The translations under genes were made by a program, and so were the position numbers. Source: JAOUEA01 sp963825635 (lineage in GTDB: Bacteria; Actinomycetota; UBA4738; HRBIN12). Taken from it: a stretch of 64,000 bases of DNA. Shown here piece by piece: positions 1-7,797 of this stretch (its first letter is position 1; each line of letters starts with the position of its first letter). The stretch spans positions 310,001 through 374,000 of the forward strand of contig CAWGTU010000001.1 in NCBI GenBank assembly GCA_963825635.1. Reading direction: 5' to 3'. A model generated the notes under the pieces. The model did no database searches and was not told the DNA's origin. It saw nothing but the letters and a program-made list of their open reading frames with translations.

Positions 1-2030
1 GCGTGATCCCCGCCACCGCGGATCAGCCGGTGTTCGCCGAGGGGCAGGTGCGGTTCCGCGGCGAGGCGGTCGCGATGGTCGTCGGCGAGCCCGCGGCGAT
101 GGGGGCGCTGGATCTCTCGGCGTTCCCCGTGACCTGGCTCGAGCTGCCGCCCCTGCTGTCGATCGACGACGCACAGGCTTCCGACGCGCCGAAGGTCCAC
201 GACGAGCGTGAGGGGAACGTGCTCGTGCGCGGCAACGTGCGCCGCGGCGACGTCGACGCCGAGTTCGCGTCGGCGGACGTCGCCGTCGAGGGCGTGTTCG
301 AGACCGTCTTCCTCGAGCACGCCTACATCGAGCCCGAGGCCGGATACGCCGAGCGGGTCGGCGACCGGGTCGAGGTGCAGGTGACGACACAGTCGCCGCA
401 CATGGACCGAGTCGAGCTCGAGGCGATCCTCGGTCTCCCCGACGGCGCGGTGCGGATCAAGCCGACCGCGGTCGGGGGCGGGTTCGGTAGCAAGCTCGAT
501 CTCTCGGTGCAGCCGTATCTCGCGCTCGCCGCATGGAAGCTCGGCCGACCGGTGCGACTCACTTACACCCGGCCCGAGTCGATGATGTCGACCACGAAGC
601 GGCATCCGTCCCGGCTGTCCGTGCGCATCGGCGCGACCCACGACGGACGCCTGACCGCGATGGACGTCACGGGCGAGTTCGACACCGGGGCGTACGCGTC
701 GTGGGGGCCGACGGTCGCCAACCGCGTGCCGGTGCACGCCGGCGGCCCCTACGTCTATGACGCCTACCGTGCGCGGACCGTCGCCGTGCACACGAACGGG
801 CCGCCGGCGGGCGCGTTCCGTGGGTTCGGCGTGCCGCAGTCGACCGTCGCCCAGGAGTGCCTGTTCGACGAGCTCGCCGATGCGGTCGGCATCGACCGGC
901 TCGAGTTCCGGTACATGAACGCGCTCACCGAGGGCGTGCCGACGGTCACCGGCCAGGTGTTCGCCTCGGGAGTCGGGTTCCGCGAGTGCCTCGAGGCGCT
1001 GCGGCCGCATCGGGCACGTGCCCTGGCCGATGCGGCGGAGGCGAACGCGGCGCGGTCGTCGATCCGCCGTGGCGTCGGCCTGGCCGGCATGTGGTACGGC
1101 TGCGGGAACACCGCGCTCGCGAATCCCTCGACGATCAAGGTCGGACTCCGCGACGACGGGCGCGTCGCGCTCTTCCAGGGTGCGGTCGACATGGGCCAGG
1201 GCGCCAACACCGTGATGGCGCAGATCTGCGCCGACGCCCTCGGCGTCGACATGTCGCGCATCGCGACGCTCCGCGCCGATACCGACACCACGCCCGACGC
1301 GGGGAAGAGCTCGGCGTCGCGGCAGACGTTCGTCTCGGGCAACGCGACCTTCCTCGCCGCGTCCGCGCTGCGCGAGCGGCTGCTGGCGCTCTCTGGCGCC
1401 TCCGACGACGCGCATCTCGAGCTCGACGACTCTCGCCTGGTCGTGCACGATCGCGGGGCGATGACGACCCTGGACCTGACTTCCTGGGACGCCGACGCCG
1501 ACGGCCTCGTGGCGGTGGCGAGCGAGACTTACGACCCGCCTACCACGGTGCTCGACGACGACGGCCAGGGCGATCCGTACGCGCAGTTCGGATACGGCGC
1601 GCACCTCGCCGAGCTCGACGTCGATCTCGAGCTCGGCACGGTGCGTCTGCGGCGGATCACCGCCGCGCACGACGTGGGGCGGGCGGTGAATCCGACGCTC
1701 GTGGAAGGCCAGATCGAGGGCGGCGTCGCCCAGGGCATCGGCATGGCGCTGATGGAGGAGTTCATCCCCGGGAGGAACGAGAACCTGCACGACTACCTGA
1801 TACCTACGATCGGCGACGTGCCCGAGATCGTGAGCATCCTGGTGGAATCCCGCGACCCCGCCGGGCCCTACGGCGCGAAGGGCATCGGCGAGCACACGCT
1901 GATACCGACCGCCCCGGCGATCCTCAACGCGATCCGCGACGCGGTGGGCGCGGGGGTGCGGCGGCTGCCTGCGACGCCCGATCGCGTGCTCGCGGCGATC
2001 GCCGCGGGCCGTGGGAGCGACGGGCGATGA
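1..2030 (+). CDS. Molybdenum hydroxylase large subunit (xanthine dehydrogenase / aldehyde oxidase family), 5' partial
   Basis: The reading frame is open at the left edge, so roughly the first 90-100 residues of the domain are missing; 675 residues are visible. It is the molybdopterin-binding catalytic subunit of a family that hydroxylates purines, aldehydes or N-heteroaromatics. Seen: the cofactor loop AFRGFG (about residue 270), GQGANTVM (about 398) and GAKGIGE near the C-terminus (about 624), which carries the catalytic Glu. The stop overlaps the next start (ATGA), so it is coupled to a 6-hydroxynicotinate reductase gene. From that context I infer a nicotinate dehydrogenase-like role; the family alone does not fix the substrate. 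FAD and 2Fe-2S subunits should lie to the left. Confidence 0.9.
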   Translation, partial: VIPATADQPVFAEGQVRFRGEAVAMVVGEPAAMGALDLSAFPVTWLELPPLLSIDDAQASDAPKVHDEREGNVLVRGNVRRGDVDAEFASADVAVEGVFETVFLEHAYIEPEAGYAERVGDRVEVQVTTQSPHMDRVELEAILGLPDGAVRIKPTAVGGGFGSKLDLSVQPYLALAAWKLGRPVRLTYTRPESMMSTTKRHPSRLSVRIGATHDGRLTAMDVTGEFDTGAYASWGPTVANRVPVHAGGPYVYDAYRARTVAVHTNGPPAGAFRGFGVPQSTVAQECLFDELADAVGIDRLEFRYMNALTEGVPTVTGQVFASGVGFRECLEALRPHRARALADAAEANAARSSIRRGVGLAGMWYGCGNTALANPSTIKVGLRDDGRVALFQGAVDMGQGANTVMAQICADALGVDMSRIATLRADTDTTPDAGKSSASRQTFVSGNATFLAASALRERLLALSGASDDAHLELDDSRLVVHDRGAMTTLDLTSWDADADGLVAVASETYDPPTTVLDDDGQGDPYAQFGYGAHLAELDVDLELGTVRLRRITAAHDVGRAVNPTLVEGQIEGGVAQGIGMALMEEFIPGRNENLHDYLIPTIGDVPEIVSILVESRDPAGPYGAKGIGEHTLIPTAPAILNAIRDAVGAGVRRLPATPDRVLAAIAAGRGSDGR

Positions 2031-3445
2031 CCGCCGAGCCGGCCTCCGACGCCGTCGTCTGCGACGCCTGTCCGATCCGATGTGTGATCAAGCCCGGACG
2101 CACCGGCTCCTGCGATCGCTACGGTAACGTCGACGGTGCACTCGCCCGCCTCGACCCGCTGCTCGTGCTGGAGCGCACGCAGGAGCGTGGCGGCGCGCTG
2201 GTGCCGTTCGCCGCTCGCCAGTCCGACTGGGACGGCGAGTTCGTCCAGGGTGCGGACGTCGTGGTGACCGGCGCCGGATCGGGCACGACGTACCCCGACT
2301 ACAAGCCGGCGCCGTTCATCGTCTCGTCGAGCGTCGCAGGGGTCGACACGGTGACGGTCGTGACGGAAGCGATCTTCAGCTACTGCGGGGTCGACGTGAA
2401 GATCGACACCGATCGCCACGTGGGCGCCGAGCGCCGGCTCGTTCGCGCTCGCGGGGAGGCCGTCGGCCACGTCACGACCGGTCAGTACGGGTCGCAGATG
2501 CTCTCGCTCGGCGGCGTGAACCACCTCACCGGCGGCAGCAAACGCGAGGGCATGGCGACGATGCGGACGCTGCTCGCGCTCTGCAGCCGCGAGCCGGTCG
2601 AGCTCGCGGTCGACGAGGGGTCCGAGCTCGTGCTGCAGGCGGGGGAGCCCCCGGTCATCAACGGGGTCGTCGAGGAGCGCATGCGCGTGGGGTGCGGATC
2701 CGCGACGATCGGCATGTTCGCCCAGCAGTGGTACGAGCACGTCGACGAGGTGGTGGTGGTCGACGACCACATCACCGGTGTGCTCTCCGAGCACCAGGCG
2801 GGTCGCTATCTCGACATCCCCGCGACCGGCATCAGGGTCAAGGGGCGTCGCTCGACCCCCGGTCGGTACTTCAACGTGGCACAGCCCGGCACGGGGTGGG
2901 GTGGCACCGACATCGAGGACCCCCTCACGATCCTCGACGGGTTCGACCCCGAGGTGGCCCACCCGGGGCTCACGGTGTTGATGATCGGCACGACGGGCGA
3001 GCACCACGCCTACTTCGTGCTCGACGACGAGCTGCGGCCCGTGCCGGCGCCGCTCCCGGACGACCTTCGCCTGTCGGTCGAGCGCATCACGGAGAACTGC
3101 GAGCCCGCCTTGACCTCGGTGCTCTTCATCGCGGGGGCCGGCGGCTCGCTGCGGGCCGGCGCCACGGAGAACCCCGTGGCCCTGACCCGCGCGGTTCGTC
3201 AGATGATCACGAGGGTCACGTGCGGCGGCGCCCCCGTCTACGTCTGGCCGGGGGGCGGTATCACGTTCATGGTCGACGTCACCCTCGTACCGCCGGGCGC
3301 GTTCGGCTACGTGCCGACGCCCGCATTGGTCGCCCCGCTCGAGTTCACGATGGGCCGCGACGCCTACGCGGCGCTCGGCGGACACATGGACGCGATCGTC
3401 TCCCTGGACGACGTGCTCGCGCGACCGGATCTGCGGCGCGGATGA
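2027..3445 (+). CDS. hnr: 6-hydroxynicotinate reductase-like iron-sulfur protein
   Basis: A 472-residue protein starting at the ATG that overlaps the upstream stop (ATGA). It resembles the 6-hydroxynicotinate reductase of the Eubacterium barkeri nicotinate fermentation pathway, a ferredoxin-dependent enzyme that reduces 6-hydroxynicotinate to 1,4,5,6-tetrahydro-6-oxonicotinate. An N-terminal cysteine cluster (C12, C15, C19, C29) looks like an Fe-S site. The enamidase that acts on the product is three genes downstream in the same coupled operon, which strongly supports the call. The assignment is from recalled family resemblance and context; the exact heteroaromatic substrate is inferred. Confidence 0.8.
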   Translation: MTAEPASDAVVCDACPIRCVIKPGRTGSCDRYGNVDGALARLDPLLVLERTQERGGALVPFAARQSDWDGEFVQGADVVVTGAGSGTTYPDYKPAPFIVSSSVAGVDTVTVVTEAIFSYCGVDVKIDTDRHVGAERRLVRARGEAVGHVTTGQYGSQMLSLGGVNHLTGGSKREGMATMRTLLALCSREPVELAVDEGSELVLQAGEPPVINGVVEERMRVGCGSATIGMFAQQWYEHVDEVVVVDDHITGVLSEHQAGRYLDIPATGIRVKGRRSTPGRYFNVAQPGTGWGGTDIEDPLTILDGFDPEVAHPGLTVLMIGTTGEHHAYFVLDDELRPVPAPLPDDLRLSVERITENCEPALTSVLFIAGAGGSLRAGATENPVALTRAVRQMITRVTCGGAPVYVWPGGGITFMVDVTLVPPGAFGYVPTPALVAPLEFTMGRDAYAALGGHMDAIVSLDDVLARPDLRRG

Positions 3446-4302
3446 GTGGCCCGGTCGCGGCGACGACGCCAGACGGGTCGCGCCTGCACCTGCAGCACGG
3501 CCCGATCGACCTGATCGTCGAGGCGTGGGGCGAGCCGGGCGGGGTCGCCGAGGCCTACCGGCGGGCGTGGGATCGGTTCCAGCCGCTGCTGGACGAGCTG
3601 GTCGCCGAGCTGCCCGCGCTGCGCCGACCGGTCGACGACGGTCACGAACCGACCGGAAGCGTGGCGAGACGCATGGCCGCTGCCGTGCGCTCCTTCCCGG
3701 ACCGGTTCATCACGCCGATGGCCGCGGTGGCGGGGGCCGTCGCCGACGAGATCTGTGAGGCGATGGCCACGGGCGGCGACCTCCGCCGCGCCTACGTGAA
3801 CGACGGCGGCGACATCGCGCTGCTCCTCACGCCCGGGGAGAGCCTCGACGTGGGGCTGGTGCCGGTGCCGGACCGGCCGGCGCTGCTCGGGAAGGCCACG
3901 GTGCGCCACGACGACCCCGTGCGTGGGGTCTCGACGAGCGGACGCCGCGGGAGGAGCTTCTCGCTCGGCATCGCCGACGCGGTGACGGTGCTGGCCGAGA
4001 CCGCGGCGAGGGCGGACGCCGCCGCCACCCTCATCGCCAACACGGTCGACCTGCCCGGGCACCCAGCGATCCGGCGCGTGCCGGCGAGCGACCTCGAGCC
4101 GCAGACGGACCTCGGTTCGAGGATGGTCACGGCCGACGTCGGAGCGCTGACCGACGCGGAGGTGACGCGAGCCCTGCATGCGGGGGTCGCCGAGGCCCAG
4201 CGCATGCGGGCCGAAGGCCTGATCGGCGCCGCGGTGCTCTGCCTCGGCGACCGGGTCGCGACGGTCTCGACCCCCGTGCTAGCGTCCGCCGTCGGGGGGT
4301 GA
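3442..4302 (+). CDS. UPF0280 family protein (ApbE-like fold)
   Basis: A 286-residue protein with its ATG inside the stop of the reductase gene. It matches the UPF0280 family, related to ApbE flavin transferases; the segment AYVNDGGDIALLL near residue 114 corresponds to the conserved Asn/Gly-Gly-Asp core. No signal peptide or membrane segment is visible. Molecular function is not established. Strict coupling to the reductase and enamidase genes suggests it works in, or matures an enzyme of, the heteroaromatic pathway. A flavin-related role is only a guess from fold similarity. Confidence 0.75.
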   Translation: MSGPVAATTPDGSRLHLQHGPIDLIVEAWGEPGGVAEAYRRAWDRFQPLLDELVAELPALRRPVDDGHEPTGSVARRMAAAVRSFPDRFITPMAAVAGAVADEICEAMATGGDLRRAYVNDGGDIALLLTPGESLDVGLVPVPDRPALLGKATVRHDDPVRGVSTSGRRGRSFSLGIADAVTVLAETAARADAAATLIANTVDLPGHPAIRRVPASDLEPQTDLGSRMVTADVGALTDAEVTRALHAGVAEAQRMRAEGLIGAAVLCLGDRVATVSTPVLASAVGG

Positions 4303-4880
4303 TGGCCACGGACATCCGCAAAGTCGTCTCGATCGTCGAAGACGTGCGCAGCGAGGCCGGGCAGGCGGTCGATCCGCCGATCCGTCGGGTCGTCACCGCC
4401 GCCGTGCTGCACAACCCGTTCGCGGGACGCTACGTCGAGGACCTCGGCGAGACGATCGCCGACAGCGTCGATCTCTCGAGCCTGCTCTCCGTCACCGCCG
4501 TCGCGCAACTCGCCGGCCGTCCGGTGCACAGCTACGGCAAGGGCGGCATCTCGGGCATGAAGGGTGAGCTTGAGCACGTGGCCGCCTTCCTGCACCCGGA
4601 GTTCGGGGCGCCGCTGCGTGAAGCCTGCGGCGGTGGGAAGGCGATCATCCCTTCGTCGAAGAAGCGGGGCGGTCCCGGGGTCACGCTCGACGTGCCGCTC
4701 CACTACAAGGACGCGGCCTTCGTGCGCAGTCACTTCGACGCCGTCGAGCTTCGCATCGTCGACGCGCCCGGCGACGACGAGCTGGTGATCGCCGTGGCCG
4801 TGACCGACGGGGGGCGACCGCTGCCAAGGGTCGGAGGGCTGCAGGTCTCGGAGATCGCGGGGGAAGACGGGCTGCGGTGA
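4302..4880 (+). CDS. Amino acid synthesis family protein (DUF1185)
   Basis: A 192-residue soluble protein resembling the DUF1185 / 'amino acid synthesis' family. I chose ATG 4302, which shares one base with the previous stop; an in-frame GTG at 4299 is an alternative. Conserved-looking segments include HSYGKGGISG (about residue 70) and a basic stretch SSKKRGGPG near residue 112. The family has no proven biochemical role to my knowledge. It sits between the UPF0280 gene and enamidase with overlaps on both sides, so it is probably made in fixed ratio with the ring-degradation enzymes. Confidence 0.75.
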   Translation: MATDIRKVVSIVEDVRSEAGQAVDPPIRRVVTAAVLHNPFAGRYVEDLGETIADSVDLSSLLSVTAVAQLAGRPVHSYGKGGISGMKGELEHVAAFLHPEFGAPLREACGGGKAIIPSSKKRGGPGVTLDVPLHYKDAAFVRSHFDAVELRIVDAPGDDELVIAVAVTDGGRPLPRVGGLQVSEIAGEDGLR

Positions 4881-6040
4881 GCGACCTGCTGATCCGCAAC
4901 GCCGGCACGATCGTGACCGGCGACGTGGCGGCCCCGACCGTCGCCGGCGACACCGTCGTCGTGCGCGAGGGCGTTGTCGCGTTCGTGGGTTCCGAGTCGG
5001 GCGCCGACGCCTCGGACATCCCGGTCGTGATCGATGCCGCGGGCGCGACCGTCGCGCCCGGCCTCTGCGACGACCACACACATCCCGTGATGGGCGACTT
5101 CACGCCGCGGCAGTCGCAGCTCGGATTCATCGATTCCTACCTGCACGGCGGCACGACGACGATGATCTCGGCGGGGGAGCCGCATACACCCGGGCGCCCG
5201 ACCGACCCCGCCGGCGTGAAGGCGCTCGCGATCCTCGCGCACAGCTCGTTCGCGAACCTGCGCCCCTCCGGCGTGAAGGTGCATGCGGGGGCCGTGCTGC
5301 TGGAACCCGGCCTGACCGAGGCCGACTTCACGGAGATGGCGGCGGCCGGCGTGGAGCTCGTCGGCGAGATCGGCATCTCGGGCGTGAAGGACCCCGGGAT
5401 GGCGGCCGAGATGACCCGCTGGGCGCAGGCGCGCGGCATGCGGGTGATGGTGCACACGGGCGGCGCCTCGATCCCCGGCAGCGGCATCGTCGGCGCCGAC
5501 TTCGTGGTGGCGGTGCGGCCCGATGTCGCCGGGCACGTGAACGGAGGCCCGACGGCGCTGCCGATCGACCACGTGGAGCGCATCCTCGACGAGACCTCGG
5601 CACGGGTCGAGATCGTGCACAACGGGAACGTGAAGGCCGCGGGCGAGGTCGCAGCCCTCGTGGGACGCCGGTCCGAGCTCGACCGCCTGGTGATCGGCAC
5701 CGACAGTCCCGCGGGGTCGGGGGTGCAGCCGCTCGGCATGCTGCGGGCGATCTCGTGGGTCGCGTCGCTGGGCGGGGTCGACCCGGCGCTGGCGCTCGCC
5801 GCCGCGACCGGGAACGTCGCGGCGCTGCACCGCCTCGACGCCGGGGTCATCGCACCGGGCCGCGAGGCCGACCTGCTGATCATGGACGCCCCGCTCGGCT
5901 CGCAGGCCGACGACGCGCTCGGCGCTCTCGCGATCGGCGACACGCCCGCCGTCGTCACCGCGATCATCGACGGCGTCCCGCGCTTCACGAGGAGCCGCAA
6001 CACGCCGCCGGCGATGCGACCGGTGTCGTTCACGAGCTAG
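4877..6040 (+). CDS. ena: Enamidase (1,4,5,6-tetrahydro-6-oxonicotinate amidohydrolase)
   Basis: A 387-residue amidohydrolase; GTG start overlapping the previous stop (GTGA). It closely resembles E. barkeri enamidase in length and along its whole sequence, for example FTPRQ, HGGTTTMISAG, VHTGGASIPGS, HVNGGPTAL and the C-terminal SRNTPPA. That enzyme is a binuclear metal hydrolase that opens tetrahydro-6-oxonicotinate to 2-formylglutarate and ammonia. Metal ligands are visible: the HTH pair in DDHTHP near residue 74, the His of VHTGG, the His of HVNGG and the Asp of GTDSPAG. It is the strongest marker that this operon performs reductive nicotinate-type ring opening. Confidence 0.88.
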   Translation: MSDLLIRNAGTIVTGDVAAPTVAGDTVVVREGVVAFVGSESGADASDIPVVIDAAGATVAPGLCDDHTHPVMGDFTPRQSQLGFIDSYLHGGTTTMISAGEPHTPGRPTDPAGVKALAILAHSSFANLRPSGVKVHAGAVLLEPGLTEADFTEMAAAGVELVGEIGISGVKDPGMAAEMTRWAQARGMRVMVHTGGASIPGSGIVGADFVVAVRPDVAGHVNGGPTALPIDHVERILDETSARVEIVHNGNVKAAGEVAALVGRRSELDRLVIGTDSPAGSGVQPLGMLRAISWVASLGGVDPALALAAATGNVAALHRLDAGVIAPGREADLLIMDAPLGSQADDALGALAIGDTPAVVTAIIDGVPRFTRSRNTPPAMRPVSFTS

Positions 6041-6059
6041 ATCTGGCGAGGAGGAAGCG

Positions 6060-6443
6060 ATGGACGTCGCTCCGGCGATCGACGGCACGTTCGAACGGGG
6101 CGACGATGCCCGGTTCACCGGCGAGGTGTGGATCCGATCGGCGCTCGGCGACGAGGCCGGCACGACCGTCGGGGTCGTGCACTTCGCACCCGATGCCCGC
6201 ACACGCTGGCACCGCCATCCCACCGGTCAATTCCTCTACGCGATCAGCGGACGCGGCCGCGTGCGCACGCGCGACGAAGCGGGTCACGCGCTCGAGCCCG
6301 GCGACGTGATCCATGTGGGCCCCGACGAGTGGCACTTCCACGGGGGATCACGCACGGCCCCCATGGTGCACGTCGCGGTGACCGGCGGGGAGGTCGAGTG
6401 GGGCGAGCCCGTCACCGACGAGGAGTTCGACGAGGGGTTCTGA
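6060..6443 (+). CDS. Cupin-domain protein
   Basis: A 127-residue single-domain cupin. The metal-binding His residues are visible in WHRHPTGQ (about residue 44) and, in the second motif, PDEWHFHGG (about 85). A strong ribosome-binding site, GAGGAGG, lies 7 bases before the ATG, and the gene follows enamidase by 19 bases, so it is probably in the same transcript. Small cupins of this kind can be metal-dependent oxygenases, decarboxylases or binding proteins; nothing here fixes the reaction. A supporting role in the heteroaromatic pathway is inferred from position only. Confidence 0.8.
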   Translation: MDVAPAIDGTFERGDDARFTGEVWIRSALGDEAGTTVGVVHFAPDARTRWHRHPTGQFLYAISGRGRVRTRDEAGHALEPGDVIHVGPDEWHFHGGSRTAPMVHVAVTGGEVEWGEPVTDEEFDEGF

Positions 6444-6453
6444 GCCGACGGCC

Positions 6454-6459
6454 TATCCT
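6454..6459 (+). promoter_or_regulatory. -10 element of a leaderless promoter
   Basis: TATCCT ends 6 bases before the ATG at 6466, so transcription probably starts at or next to the start codon. No Shine-Dalgarno sequence precedes the gene. Confidence 0.55.
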
Positions 6460-6465
6460 CTGGGC

Positions 6466-7602
6466 ATGTCCACATCGGTGATCGTGCTCGGGGCCGGCTT
6501 CGGCGGCCTGGAACTGTCCACCCGGCTGTCCGAGGAGCTCGGCGACGAGGTCGATGTCACCCTGATCGATCGAGCCGACGCCTTCGTGTTCGGCTTCTCG
6601 AAGCTCGCCGTGATGTTCGGCACGCGAACGCCCGAGGCCGTCCGGCTGCGCTACGCCGACATCACCACGCCGCACGTCCGGTTCCGGCAGGAGACCGTCA
6701 CCGCGATCGACCCTGTCGCTCGCCGCGTCGTGACGGACCTCGACACCTACGAGGCCGACGTGGTGGTGGTGGCGCTCGGCGCCGACTACGACCGAGCGGC
6801 CACCCCGGGCCTGGTCGAGGGCGGGAACGAGTTCTACTCGGTCGCAGGGGCCGAGGTCCTCCGCGATGTGCTCCCGTCGTTCCGCTCTGGGACGGCGATC
6901 GTCGGCGTGTGTGGTCCCTCGTTCAAGTGCCCGCCCGCGCCGAGCGAAGCCGCGTTGCTCCTCGACGGGTACCTGCGCGAGCGGGGCGTTCGCGACGATG
7001 TCCGGATCCAGGTCGTGATGCCGTTCGGCAGGCCGATCCCGCCCGCGCCCGAGACCTCGGAGGCGATCCTCGCGAGGTTCGCCGAGCGCGGGATCGAGTT
7101 CGTGCCTGACCACAAGGTCGCGGCGCTCGACCCTTCCACGCACGAGGCCGTGCTCGACGACGGCACGCGCCTTCACTACGACCTATTCCTCGGCATCCCG
7201 GTCCACCGGGCGCCGGCGGTGCTCGAGGCCTCGGGTTTGTTGGAAGACGGCTGGATCCCGGTGGACCCGGGAACGCTCGCCACCCGGTTCCCGGGCGTCT
7301 ACGCGGTGGGGGACGTGACGAGCGTGGGCACGCCGAAGGCCGGCGTGTTCGCCGAGCGTGCAGGGCGCGTGCTGGCCGATCAGCTGGTCGCCCGGACCCG
7401 CGGGCAGGACCTGCCGCCGGGCTTCGACGGCACGGGAGCATGCTGGATCGAGTTCGGCGACCGGGAGGTCGCCCGTATCGACGTGGACTTCTTCTCGACC
7501 CCGGGCTCGCCGATCACGTGGTTCACGGCGCCGTCGGAGGCGACCGCCGCCGAGAAGGCCGAGTTCGGTGCCAGTCGGGGGGCGCGCTGGTTCGGCGCGT
7601 GA
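6466..7602 (+). CDS. FAD/NAD(P)-dependent oxidoreductase, SQR / flavocytochrome c sulfide dehydrogenase-like
   Basis: A 378-residue flavoprotein of the two-dinucleotide-binding-domain class. The N-terminus has the Rossmann fingerprint GAGFGGLE; the second FAD contact GVYAVGDV lies near residue 281. The segment CGPSFKCPPAPSEA (about 149-162) is typical of sulfide:quinone reductase and FCSD-like proteins and supplies two cysteines. No signal peptide. It appears leaderless and so may be transcribed separately from the upstream operon. Sulfide oxidation is possible, but NDH-2-like or other quinone reductase roles cannot be excluded. Confidence 0.75.
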   Translation: MSTSVIVLGAGFGGLELSTRLSEELGDEVDVTLIDRADAFVFGFSKLAVMFGTRTPEAVRLRYADITTPHVRFRQETVTAIDPVARRVVTDLDTYEADVVVVALGADYDRAATPGLVEGGNEFYSVAGAEVLRDVLPSFRSGTAIVGVCGPSFKCPPAPSEAALLLDGYLRERGVRDDVRIQVVMPFGRPIPPAPETSEAILARFAERGIEFVPDHKVAALDPSTHEAVLDDGTRLHYDLFLGIPVHRAPAVLEASGLLEDGWIPVDPGTLATRFPGVYAVGDVTSVGTPKAGVFAERAGRVLADQLVARTRGQDLPPGFDGTGACWIEFGDREVARIDVDFFSTPGSPITWFTAPSEATAAEKAEFGASRGARWFGA

Positions 7603-7633
7603 ATCGTCCTCGTTCGCGTGGGCGCGTCGTTGC

Positions 7634-7639
7634 TATAAC
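7634..7639 (+). promoter_or_regulatory. Candidate -10 element for the structured mini-ORF
   Basis: TATAAC stands out in very GC-rich DNA, about 36 bases before the hairpin that encloses the mini-ORF at 7690. No clear -35 element is visible. It would give a separate short transcript. Confidence 0.35.
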
Positions 7640-7675
7640 GCGTGGCCTGCGGCACGATGTGCGGCACGAGAGGAA

Positions 7676-7759
7676 GGAGGTGGTCCAGCTTGCATGAACA
7701 GCTCGAGACCCTCGAGGTGACTGGCTGCTGAGCCGTCCCTCGCGGCCGGGATCACCTCC
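7676..7759 (+). other. RNA hairpin that sequesters the mini-ORF ribosome-binding site with an anti-SD mimic
   Basis: The left arm GGAGGTGGTCC (7676-7686), which contains the Shine-Dalgarno sequence, pairs over 11 bp (one G-U) with GGATCACCTCC (7749-7759). The right arm is identical to the core of the 16S rRNA 3' end. The roughly 60-base loop holds the complete mini-ORF and two small stems (CTCGAG/CTCGAG and GGCT/AGCC). A role in translational control is inferred. Confidence 0.5.
7690..7731 (+). CDS. Mini-ORF, 13 residues (MHEQLETLEVTGC)
   Basis: A TTG-initiated 13-codon ORF sits 8 bases after a strong AAGGAGGT. The overlapping alternative ATG at 7694 would give MNSSRPSR with poorer spacing. 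The ORF ends in Gly-Cys and is enclosed in a hairpin that hides its ribosome-binding site. I do not recognise the peptide. The next gene downstream is on the opposite strand, so it does not lead into a plus-strand operon. Confidence 0.4.
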   Translation: MHEQLETLEVTGC

Positions 7760-7797
7760 CGCCCGCATGCCGGGCGACCGGCAGAATCCACACCAGC

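Noticed and set aside
1868..3385. Long minus-strand ORF (505 codons) opposite the molybdenum hydroxylase and reductase genes
   Set aside because: Arg/His/Asp-rich translation without any motif; typical antisense frame in GC-rich DNA over well-supported coding genes.
3792..6223. Large overlapping minus-strand ORFs opposite the UPF0280, DUF1185 and enamidase genes
   Set aside because: Low-complexity Arg-rich translations; the plus strand encodes recognised families with ATGA/GTGA coupling.
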